Of a stretch of 12,947 nt of DNA, positions 6,845 to 12,947 are shown one piece after another. Within the stretch, counting starts at the first letter, position 1, and every line of letters starts with the position of its first letter. A model generated the notes under the pieces. That model was not told the DNA's origin, made no database searches, and worked only from the letters and a program-made list of their open reading frames with translations. The stretch is from Dehalococcoidales bacterium (GTDB lineage Bacteria > Chloroflexota > Dehalococcoidia > Dehalococcoidales > UBA5760). The stretch covers positions 1 to 12,947 of the forward strand of contig JAQUOC010000030.1 of NCBI GenBank assembly GCA_028717305.1, given 5' to 3'. The translations under genes and the position numbers were made by a program.

Positions 6845-7129
6845 TCAGTCGTAAAATATGTCTATTTCTATTTGTTCAGTATTGCGGCTCTTACATTTCC
6901 TGCACATAGGCCCAATATCATCCCTTAATTCTCCGCCGTACCATTTGCACATTGTGGTTTCCTTAGGATTTAGCGGAATGAGTGGGCCACCTACCTCATG
7001 CCTTGTTGTGACTTCCTTTGTTCTATCGCATTTGACACATCGGTATAGCGAAAAGAGCCAGCCTCCGCCATCACTAGCCGCAAACTCATGCCCACAATCA
7101 AGGCATTTCCACTTACCCCTCGTACCCAT
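6845..7129 (-). CDS. Small multi-cysteine zinc-ribbon protein
   Basis: 94 residues with seven cysteines: C9xxC12 and C31xxC34 make one four-Cys ribbon, and C61 with C76xxC79 suggests a second, incomplete site. The first pair reads W-K-C-L-D-C-G-H-E-F, typical of a rubredoxin- or transcription-factor-like zinc ribbon. The spacing fits zinc binding, but there is no recognisable catalytic or DNA-binding domain. ATG 7129 has a weak GGGGA eight bases upstream. It begins 15 bases after the stop of the membrane protein at 7145-7519 and is probably cotranscribed with it. Repeat copies 4 and 5 flank the pair. Function unknown; a regulatory or metal-related adapter is speculation. Confidence 0.78.
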   Translation of the reverse strand: MGTRGKWKCLDCGHEFAASDGGGWLFSLYRCVKCDRTKEVTTRHEVGGPLIPLNPKETTMCKWYGGELRDDIGPMCRKCKSRNTEQIEIDIFYD

Positions 7130-7144
7130 TTATCTGTTCCCCAT

Positions 7145-7519
7145 CTACACTTTTCCTGATTTCGAAAGACGCCAACTAGCGAGCAGGAAGATCCCAGCAA
7201 TAAGAAACGGTAGAAACGATACAAAAACCGCGTAAAATCTTTCCAGGTTGATAGACGGTATGTATATGACCATCACAATAAAAGTTGAAAGCAACAATAT
7301 CCCAGCCAACTTTGGCCTCAGATACGCGGTAACACAACCAGCTAGGGCAACTACGAACATGATTCGCCACAGTATGCCGCCCGGTAATCCCAGCTGTTCC
7401 AAGTCTCTTCCGGTAAAAACCCCAGTGTACCATCCGATGAATCCTGTAAATCCTGAGGCTAGCACTAAACCTGCCAGCTTAAGCCATTTTGCGATGATCT
7501 TCTTATCAGTTTTTAACAT
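7145..7519 (-). CDS. Small four-pass membrane protein, unknown function
   Basis: 124 residues from ATG 7519. It has a basic N-terminus (MLKTDKKIIAKWLK), then hydrophobic segments at about 15-33, 49-67, 70-90 and 94-115, and a basic end (WRLSKSGKV). No family is recognised. The frame also permits GTG at 7540, but the promoter at 7552-7579 would start transcription only about five bases before that codon, whereas ATG 7519 has AGGT eight bases upstream and a 25-base leader, so 7519 is chosen. It is the first gene of a two-gene unit with the zinc-ribbon protein. Confidence 0.78.
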   Translation of the reverse strand: MLKTDKKIIAKWLKLAGLVLASGFTGFIGWYTGVFTGRDLEQLGLPGGILWRIMFVVALAGCVTAYLRPKLAGILLLSTFIVMVIYIPSINLERFYAVFVSFLPFLIAGIFLLASWRLSKSGKV

Positions 7520-7551
7520 GAATCTAAACCTGAAATGCACTTATTAGAATA

Positions 7552-7579
7552 ATTGTACCACCTCTAAAGATATAGTCAA
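7552..7579 (-). promoter_or_regulatory. Strong sigma-70-type promoter with extended -10
   Basis: On the minus strand: -35 TTGACT (7574-7579), a 16-base spacer, -10 TACAAT (7552-7557) preceded by TGG, an extended -10. Both hexamers are one base from consensus. It drives the 7519-to-6845 operon and lies about 30 bases from the left edge of repeat copy 5. Confidence 0.7.
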
Positions 7580-7608
7580 TTTCATATTGGCTAATATAGC
7601 AGACTGAT

Positions 7609-7792
7609 AGGGTAGCTCGCAATCAGTAACTAAAAATAGTATATATGTATTGTGCCTAACCCCTTTAACCTTTCTAACCCTAATGATCAGTTTTCCAAAG
7701 CGCTGTAATACAAAACGCGTGTACTTTCAGAACATTAGTGGATTGTGCTATTAGCGTTGTGCAAATTTGCATTATAGTGCAAGTAATTTCTG
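7609..7792 (+). repeat. Intergenic repeat copy 5 (dyad and inverted arms, no recombinase tail)
   Basis: The left GGTTA block is worn (AGGGTAGCTCGCAATCAGTA), but TAAAAATAGTATATAT and the three TAACC units are intact. Bases 7653-7696 equal copy 4 bases 6607-6650. Inverted arms are GCGCTGTAATACAA (7700-7713) and TTGCATTATAGTGC (7767-7780). Similarity ends soon after the second arm, so module C is missing. This shows that A+B and C are separable modules. Confidence 0.83.
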
Positions 7793-7931
7793 AAATGAGA
7801 ATGATGTGCGTGTGGTACCGTTTAAGGGGGGCACGTCAAGGTAATCGACAGGTTTAGCCACTATATCAATGAGAGGACAGCCTGGAAAGTAGCAGCACCG
7901 AGATATAAGTCTCGAGTTGTCTTAGATTAGT
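7793..7931. other. Gene-free stretch between repeat copy 5 and the ATPase promoter
   Basis: No frame with a ribosome site was seen. It contains one small hairpin, CGAGA, six bases, TCTCG (near 7899-7914), upstream of the ATPase promoter, of unknown meaning. Confidence 0.4.
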
Positions 7932-7960
7932 TTGTTCAGCTTTTTGGGCTAGTGTATAAT
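7932..7960 (+). promoter_or_regulatory. Promoter of the cation ATPase gene
   Basis: Perfect -10 TATAAT (7955-7960) with -35 TTGTTC (7932-7937, 3 of 6) at 17-base spacing. The expected start near 7967 leaves a leader of about 167 bases, which contains several hairpins. Confidence 0.6.
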
Positions 7961-7966
7961 TAGTCA

Positions 7967-8133
7967 ATAGTCGCCGGCACTCTCGCAAATGAGAGCAAAG
8001 GGTCCATAAAAGGTCAAAGTTAGGATCCTTTGTACTGCGAGGCCTATCAAAGATAGTCTGTCCTGAAAATAGCGAAACGCTGTCTATTAGTTTTGATAGT
8101 ATTATTCAAAACAACGCAGGCACTGATAACGAC
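7967..8133 (+). promoter_or_regulatory. Long foldable 5' leader of the cation ATPase gene, candidate cis-regulatory RNA
   Basis: Adjacent elements: hairpin 1, CTCTC-6-GAGAG (7980-7995); hairpin 2, CAAAGGGTCC (7996-8005) with GGATCCTTTG (8023-8032), ten pairs with one G-U and a 17-base loop; hairpin 3, CTATC-AAA-GATAG (8044-8056). A competing long-range stem uses CTATCAAA (8044-8051) with TTTGATAG (8092-8099), enclosing AGCG-AAA-CGCT (near 8072-8082). Hairpin 3 and the long stem share bases and exclude each other, as in a two-state switch. No known riboswitch consensus (M-box, yybP-ykoY, NiCo, GEMM) was matched by eye. There is no T-tract terminator and no clear ribosome site before ATG 8134, so if it regulates, translation control is likelier than attenuation. 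Confidence 0.45.
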
Positions 8134-10881
8134 ATGATGTCAAAAAGTAATGATTTCTATACAAAAACGGTTAAAGGCGTATTCGAAGCTCTTAATACAA
8201 GTGATGAAGGGCTTTCCGAAGAAGACGCTCAAAAACGGCTTAAACAATACGGTAAAAATCAGCTAGTTGTTTCCGTGAAGACACCGAGGTGGAAGCAATT
8301 TCTACGTCAATTCAAAGATGTCCTGGTAATTATCCTTATTGTTGCGGGCATAATTTCTTTCGCTATCGGCAATTTCCGTGATGGGTCAGTCATATTCGTG
8401 ATTGTTTTGGTGAATGGTATTGTTGGCTATTTCCAGGAATATAAGGCTGAACGTATTATGGATCGCCTTGAAAAACTAGTGCAATCTCGCGCCAGGGTAT
8501 ATAGAAATGGCGAATTGATTGAGGTACCTCAAGAGACACTTGTACCTGGCGATATTGTATTCGTGGAAGAAGGCGACAAAATCCCTGCTGACATGCGTGT
8601 CATTGAATCATTTAATTTAAGAACTAATGATTTCTCTCTTACAGGTGAATCCATGCCACAGGAAAAACACAGCAATACCATAAATAGGAAAGTGTCTCTA
8701 GCCGATCGCGATAATATGGCATATCTAGGGACTACGGTGGCATCAGGAAACACCAAAGGAGTCATTGTAGCAACGGGTATGAATACTGAAATAGGGAAGA
8801 TTGCGAGCCTTACGCAGGAAGAAAAGAAATCTAAATCACCATTACAGCTGGAAATACGATCTATCGCTAATAGAATCACCATTTCTGCCATAGCTATTGG
8901 TATTGGCCTTTACGTTTTTTCTATGTGGCAAGGACTTGGTACAAATTTGGCATTAATCTATGCTTTAGGTATTGCGGTTGCCGTGGTTCCCCAAGCGCTT
9001 CCCATGCAAATCACTGTAGCTCTATCAAACGGTGTTGCCCGTTTGTCGAAAAAGAAGGCTGTAATAAAGAAGCTATCCTCTGTAGAGACTCTAGGTTCAA
9101 CTAATGTAATTTGCACAGATAAGACGGGTACGCTTACTAAGAATGAGATGACAGTTAAATACATTTGGTTTGATGGACGTGAATATGAAATAACTGGTAT
9201 TGGCTATGAACCTATTGGCGACATACTAGATTCAAAGGGTAAGAAAATTACAGAGAAAGAGATTGACAAAATAGAACTCATGCTGGACACCGCTACCATG
9301 GCATCTAATGCAGAAATTCATGAACCAGACAAAGATCACCCTGGTTGGTATCCAATTGGTGATCCAACTGAGGCTGCCCTTATCACCGTATCTACCAAAT
9401 TGGGGACGCGATCTCCAAAGGAGGATGAAGAAAACCCAGAGCTTAAAGAATTCCCCTTTGATTCTGAGCGGAAAAGAATGAGTTCTATACGGCAATTTGA
9501 TAACAAGAAGGTCCTCTGCATGAAGGGAGCGATAACTTCACTACTTTCAGTCAGCAAGTATATCTATGAAAATGGAAAGGCATCTGAACTTACCAAGAAG
9601 GATATCGATAGACTTAATGGTATCAATATTGAGTATTCAAAAAAAGCGATGCGTGTCTTAGCATTTGCATATAGGGAATTGAAAGATGATAAACACGATT
9701 ATGACATGGAGGATGTTGAGAAAAATGTGATCTTTTTAGGGTTGATGGCGCTAAACGACCCTCCTAAAGAAGGCGTGAAGGAAGCAATAGATGATGCTCA
9801 TGAAGCACACATCAAAACTTATATGATCACTGGTGACCATGCTACCACAGCACAAGCCATAGGAAAACAAACTAGCCTAGCTCGAGGAAATAAGGAGGCA
9901 CCTGTAATTACTGGAGAAGAGCTATCTGAAATCAATGATACAAAGCTTACACACATTATGAAGGAGAATAAGTCTCTTATTTTTTCTAGAGTTACCCCGG
10001 AGGATAAACTACGTATTGTTAAAGCGTTAAAGAGCAAAGGGGAGGTGGTAGCAGTCACGGGAGATGGTGTTAATGATGCCCCAGCCCTAAAAAGTGCTCA
10101 TATTGGTGTTGCAATGGGTAGTATTGGTACGGATGTTGCAAAAGAAGCTTCTGAACTCATTCTTTTAGATGATAGCTTCTCAACACTTGTATATGCGATA
10201 CGTGAAGGCAGGACAATCTTTAATAACCTCAGAAAAACAATATTAGCTACTTTAACCAGTAATTTTGCAGAGCTATCTATCGTTCTTTTGGGACTAGCTG
10301 GTGTAGCCATATTTGGCTGGCCTATCCCCATCCTTGTAATTCAAATCTTGGCTATTGATTTATTAGCAGAAATCCTGCCCCTTACAGCACTTACTTTTGA
10401 TCCCGGGTCTAGAGACATAATGACCTCTCCACCCCGAAGACCCAATGAACACATACTAAATAAATATGCAATGCTTGAAATCATATTGCTAGGATGTTTT
10501 ATGGGAGCTCTAGCCTTCGGAAACTTCTGGTTGTTCACACAACGTATGGGAGTTGAACTTACCGTAAGCCATGATTTATATCAACGAGCTACTACTTTAA
10601 GTTTTGCCACTATTGCCTTCTGTCAGTTTGTTAATATATTGTCAAGAAGATACAAGTATGACTCTCTTTTCAACAGAAACTTCTGGAGTAATACTAAATT
10701 ATTGTGGTCAATTGTTATTTCCATTGCACTCATTATGTCTGCCATATATGCTCCATTTATCAATGAGTTTCTAGCTTTTGCTCCTTTGACGGTCACCGAC
10801 TGGATTTATATCGTCATTGCTGCACTAGTATTCCTATCCGCTCACGAGATTATCAAGTTATTTAAACGAAGAAGGAGGTAA
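8134..10881 (+). CDS. P-type cation-transporting ATPase (P2 class)
   Basis: 915 residues, full length for a bacterial P2-type pump. N-terminal cation-ATPase domain (about 1-75, with GLSEEDAQKRL...YGKN), actuator motif TGES (170-173), phosphorylation loop CTDKTGTLT with Asp329, nucleotide-site KGA (464-466), TGD (567-569) and hinge TGDGVNDAP (642-650). About ten membrane segments include pairs near 62-100 and 248-290 and six from about 702 to the end. The cation site differs from calcium pumps: M4 reads P-Q-A-L-P (286-290) where SERCA has PEGLP; M5 keeps Asn710 and Glu713; M6 reads A-I-D-L-L-A-E with Asp742 and Glu746 where SERCA has Asn796 and Asp800, and Ala745 replaces Thr799. The ion is therefore unsettled (Ca2+, Na+, K+ or H+). 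ATG 8134 and ATG 8137 are tandem and neither has a good ribosome site. The gene is AT-rich and stands alone. Confidence 0.95.
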   Translation: MMSKSNDFYTKTVKGVFEALNTSDEGLSEEDAQKRLKQYGKNQLVVSVKTPRWKQFLRQFKDVLVIILIVAGIISFAIGNFRDGSVIFVIVLVNGIVGYFQEYKAERIMDRLEKLVQSRARVYRNGELIEVPQETLVPGDIVFVEEGDKIPADMRVIESFNLRTNDFSLTGESMPQEKHSNTINRKVSLADRDNMAYLGTTVASGNTKGVIVATGMNTEIGKIASLTQEEKKSKSPLQLEIRSIANRITISAIAIGIGLYVFSMWQGLGTNLALIYALGIAVAVVPQALPMQITVALSNGVARLSKKKAVIKKLSSVETLGSTNVICTDKTGTLTKNEMTVKYIWFDGREYEITGIGYEPIGDILDSKGKKITEKEIDKIELMLDTATMASNAEIHEPDKDHPGWYPIGDPTEAALITVSTKLGTRSPKEDEENPELKEFPFDSERKRMSSIRQFDNKKVLCMKGAITSLLSVSKYIYENGKASELTKKDIDRLNGINIEYSKKAMRVLAFAYRELKDDKHDYDMEDVEKNVIFLGLMALNDPPKEGVKEAIDDAHEAHIKTYMITGDHATTAQAIGKQTSLARGNKEAPVITGEELSEINDTKLTHIMKENKSLIFSRVTPEDKLRIVKALKSKGEVVAVTGDGVNDAPALKSAHIGVAMGSIGTDVAKEASELILLDDSFSTLVYAIREGRTIFNNLRKTILATLTSNFAELSIVLLGLAGVAIFGWPIPILVIQILAIDLLAEILPLTALTFDPGSRDIMTSPPRRPNEHILNKYAMLEIILLGCFMGALAFGNFWLFTQRMGVELTVSHDLYQRATTLSFATIAFCQFVNILSRRYKYDSLFNRNFWSNTKLLWSIVISIALIMSAIYAPFINEFLAFAPLTVTDWIYIVIAALVFLSAHEIIKLFKRRRR

Positions 10882-11157
10882 TTCCTCTTTACCTACCCTT
10901 AGGTAAGTATATCAATCATTGTATCGGAAGTTAACGGTATTACTGCTTGAGTAGCAGTTAGCTGGTGGGGAGGTCGCACCTTCTCTACTCTTTCTCCTCT
11001 TTCTGTATTCTGACCCACTTATAATGGATTAGACACTCTCAAACAAAGGCTTATTTTGTTACCTAGCCAACAAAACTGACTATCGTGCAACAGCTTCACC
11101 GTTTTAACAAACTACTTATTTGAAATATGTGAGCTAATGTCTTAATCTTGAAACTAC
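10882..11157. other. Intergenic region between ATPase and nitroreductase genes
   Basis: A perfect 7-bp hairpin, TTACCTA-CCCT-TAGGTAA (10889-10906), follows the ATPase stop by eight bases. It has no U-tract, so it is at best a weak terminator. A TATAAT hexamer at 11020-11025 could be a -10 for the nitroreductase gene but lacks a convincing -35. No gene was seen. Confidence 0.4.
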
Positions 11158-11961
11158 ATGGATATCCCTTATTTAAGATGGCATCCCACTATCGAAAAGC
11201 GAAGGTCACGCCGGCGCTTTGATGCAAACCGGCCGATCGAACGCGATAAGCTTTCGGCTCTCGATGCCGCATGTAGACAGTTCACACCATTTCCCGCTGC
11301 CAGAGCGTATCTTGTGACCGATCCGGTAAAAGACGTTTTCAAGGGGATCGTGGGCAGCTATGGAAAGATTAAGGGTGCACCTGCATTTATTGCCTTTATC
11401 GGGAATATGGACAGCACTTCCGTTCAAGAAGAAGTAGGTTATACCGGAGAGGGAATTATTCTGGAGGCAACTGCCCTGTGGTTGAATACCTGCTGGGTTG
11501 CCGGATTCTTCAGAAATGAGGTTGTGGCTTCACTAATCGAGATCAAGAGTAACGAACGGGTCCTGGCCGTGACCCCGGTAGGTTATTCACCCGGTGTTGA
11601 ATCACTGGAAGAGAAACTGATGACTTTTTTCGGGCGCACTCACCGGCGCCTCCCGGTTTCCAGATTAGTGATCAAACCGGATCGAGATGACTTACCCCAA
11701 TGGATAAAAGCATCCCTTGAGGCTGCCAGACTTGCTCCTTCTGCGGTTAACCGCCAGCCCTGGGGTTTCGATATAGCCGAAGACAGCATAACCGTTTACG
11801 TAAGAACCGGCGGCCGGGAATTTGCCGTCTCAAAGCGGCTCGATTGCGGCATTGCCATGTTGCATATTGAGGTAGCGGCGATGAGTTTCGGGGTAAGAGG
11901 CAAGTGGCAGTTCCTGGAAGCTCCACAGGTAGCCAGATTCAACCACGGACAAAATGGATAA
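11158..11961 (+). CDS. Nitroreductase-family flavoprotein (TM1586-like)
   Basis: 267 residues. Two nitroreductase-fold signatures are visible: I-E-K-R-R-S-R-R-R-F (12-21), the N-terminal FMN-phosphate loop, and L-A-P-S-A-V-N-R-Q-P-W-G-F (192-204), the SxxNxQPW FMN site. Between them lies GYTGEGIILEATALWLNTCWV, the helix that packs the dimer. The order and the long middle segment (V-G-Y-S-P-G-V-E) fit the putative TM-nitroreductase family, in which two half-domains form the fold in one chain. Such enzymes use FMN and NAD(P)H to reduce nitro groups or other acceptors; the substrate is unknown. ATG 11158 has no clear ribosome site. The stop lies 20 bases before the preferred start of the Smr gene. 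Its GC content is visibly higher than that of the ATPase gene. Confidence 0.88.
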   Translation: MDIPYLRWHPTIEKRRSRRRFDANRPIERDKLSALDAACRQFTPFPAARAYLVTDPVKDVFKGIVGSYGKIKGAPAFIAFIGNMDSTSVQEEVGYTGEGIILEATALWLNTCWVAGFFRNEVVASLIEIKSNERVLAVTPVGYSPGVESLEEKLMTFFGRTHRRLPVSRLVIKPDRDDLPQWIKASLEAARLAPSAVNRQPWGFDIAEDSITVYVRTGGREFAVSKRLDCGIAMLHIEVAAMSFGVRGKWQFLEAPQVARFNHGQNG

Positions 11962-11981
11962 CAATTGATAGGCGACAGACC

Positions 11982-12236
11982 TTGGCGAAGATAGTGTTAG
12001 ACCTGCATGATATTTATAATAAGGGCTATCAGATCGATGCGGAACTCAACCGTGTCATAGAGGACGCCATTGAAAAGAAGATTGCTCTGGTTGAGATTAT
12101 CCCCGGTAAGGGGTCAGGGCAACTGAAAAAACGAACTTTACGATTCCTGGCCAGACCGGAAATCAAGGGACTCTATCACCGGGTTGAGAAAGACGACAAG
12201 AATTTCGGAAGGATTTTTGTGCACTTCAAACACTAG
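11982..12236 (+). CDS. Small Smr-domain protein
   Basis: 84 residues containing a single Smr (MutS2 C-terminal) domain: L-D-L-H (6-9), then G-Y-Q-I-D-A-E-L-N-R-V-I, then V-E-I-I-P-G-K-G-S-G-Q-L-K (about 37-49), then H-R-V-E-K-D-D-K-N-F-G-R-I-F-V-H-F. Smr domains are nucleic-acid-binding folds, and several nick DNA or cleave RNA. Stand-alone versions of this size are common and uncharacterised. The start is a choice: no ATG is in frame, TTG 11982 gives the family's usual length, while GTG 11904 would add 26 residues overlapping the nitroreductase gene by 58 bases, with AGAGG only three bases away. I prefer 11982. It is probably cotranscribed with the nitroreductase gene. Confidence 0.82.
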   Translation: MAKIVLDLHDIYNKGYQIDAELNRVIEDAIEKKIALVEIIPGKGSGQLKKRTLRFLARPEIKGLYHRVEKDDKNFGRIFVHFKH

Positions 12237-12586
12237 CTGCAAGCATTTCACATTGGCTTGTGTTATGGTTCTCTAGCGGAATATCTTATTGAACATCCCT
12301 CGGGTTTGTTCAGCCCTCTATATCCAACAATTACTCAGAATGTGATATTGATTTCGAATGAGAAAAGGAAGCCTTCATTACTTTCAAACGTACGTAGTCG
12401 TGCCAAGGTATATGCAATGTTAGTATTATGGCTTAGAACTACTTGCTTCTTTACAAGCAGACGGCTAAGATGCTTATAATTGGGTAAAAATTTGAGGCTG
12501 TCATCACCGCATTATCAACGAGATTAGTTTCAGTATCCGTAAGGTCTTTTTTCATGGAGCACCAGTTTCCAGAGGAGGCTTGAATT
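12237..12586. other. Intergenic region, no supported gene
   Basis: 350 bases. A TTG-initiated frame (12258-12479) exists but has no ribosome site and an unconvincing composition. A small stem TGCTT/AAGCA occurs near 12447-12462. The last bases hold the ribosome site of the methyltransferase gene. A faint resemblance of 12242-12285 to repeat module B (ATTGGCTT...TTAT...TAGC) was judged too weak to call. Confidence 0.4.
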
Positions 12587-12947
12587 ATGGAATTCTTTGA
12601 CCTTATGAGTATCTCACACCGCTATATGGAGATACTAAACCCTTCCACGCCTGAAAAAATCATCAAACTTGGCAGACTACTGAAATTGAAAAGGGGAAAC
12701 CGGGTCATCGATTTCGGTTGTGGTTGTGCTGAGCCTCTCACTCTATGGGCGGAGGAATTCGGTATCACTGGTATTGGTATAGATATATCCGAGGATTTCT
12801 GTGAACGGGCCAGGAAAAAGCTAGCCTCGAGAGGTTTATCGGACCGAATCGAAATCGTTTGCTCCCCTGCTCTTGACTATGCATTTGAAGAAGGGGCTTT
12901 CGATGCTGCAACATGTATTGGATCAACGTTTGTTTTTGGCGGTTATC
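12587..12947 (+). CDS. Class I SAM-dependent methyltransferase, 3' truncated
   Basis: The first 120 codons are present and the frame runs off the window. ATG 12587 has AGAGGAGG eight bases upstream, a strong ribosome site. Motif I, R-V-I-D-F-G-C-G-C-A-E-P (39-50), is the SAM-binding glycine loop. G-I-G-I-D-I-S (62-68) holds the acidic residue (Asp66) that binds the ribose. F-D-A-A-T-C-I-G-S-T (about 105-114) is motif IV. The GCGCAE loop with two Cys is slightly unusual. The substrate is unknown because the C-terminal half is outside. The N-terminal segment M-E-F-F-D-L-M-S-I-S-H-R-Y-M-E is typical of small-molecule methyltransferases of the UbiE/MenG-like group (inference). Confidence 0.88.
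   Translation, partial: MEFFDLMSISHRYMEILNPSTPEKIIKLGRLLKLKRGNRVIDFGCGCAEPLTLWAEEFGITGIGIDISEDFCERARKKLASRGLSDRIEIVCSPALDYAFEEGAFDAATCIGSTFVFGGY

Noticed and set aside
7967..8133. Known metal or cyclic-dinucleotide riboswitch upstream of the ATPase
   Set aside because: Compared by eye with the conserved cores of M-box, yybP-ykoY, NiCo, ydaO and GEMM RNAs, none matched. It is kept only as an unassigned structured leader.
12242..12285. Sixth, degenerate repeat copy
   Set aside because: Shares scattered words with module B (ATTGGCTT, TTAT, TAGC), but no dyad, arms or tail; similarity could be chance.
12258..12479. 73-residue frame on the + strand
   Set aside because: TTG start, no ribosome site, no recognisable motif, and irregular composition in an intergenic gap.

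Overview
This is a bacterial chromosomal segment with twelve protein genes, two of them cut by the window edges. The genes carry good Shine-Dalgarno and sigma-70-type signals. No rRNA, tRNA, CRISPR array or intact transposase or integrase was seen. The anaerobe-flavoured gene set (oxygen-independent coproporphyrinogen-oxidase-like radical SAM enzyme, nitroreductase, CrtI-type oxidoreductase) and a recombinase tail ending in LGGW...YTRSVRF recall Chloroflexota of the Dehalococcoidia type. That assignment is inference from memory and of modest confidence.

Layout: a 5'-truncated radical SAM gene (+, 1-1122); a small multi-pass membrane protein (+, 1349-1795); a two-Ig-domain lipoprotein (-, 2134-3294); the 3' fossil of a tyrosine recombinase (+, 3384-3533); a CrtI-like FAD oxidoreductase (-, 3568-5076); a PRC-barrel and membrane-protein operon (-, 6278 to 5586); a zinc-ribbon and membrane-protein operon (-, 7519 to 6845); a P2-type cation ATPase behind a long foldable leader (+, 8134-10881); a nitroreductase followed by a small Smr protein (+, 11158-12236); and a 3'-truncated SAM methyltransferase (+, from 12587).

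The most unusual feature is a family of related intergenic repeats (about 80-265 bp, five copies at 1207, 1794, 5204, 6558 and 7609, all in + orientation). They separate the genes of the left 7.8 kb into small modules. A full copy has three parts. Module A is a dyad of three 9-bp GGTTA units facing three 9-bp TAACC units. Module B is a pair of 14-bp inverted arms (GCGCTACAATACAA type). Module C is a degenerate copy of the last codons of a tyrosine-recombinase gene, matching the larger recombinase fossil at 3384-3533. The arrangement resembles a cassette array or a series of scars left by one recombinase family, but is not a classical integron because no canonical attC fold was found.

The right 5 kb (ATPase onward) has no recognisable repeat copy and looks like ordinary chromosome. 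Base composition differs between the ATPase (32% GC in 9601-9660 by hand count) and the nitroreductase (57% in 11221-11280), so that part also appears mosaic.
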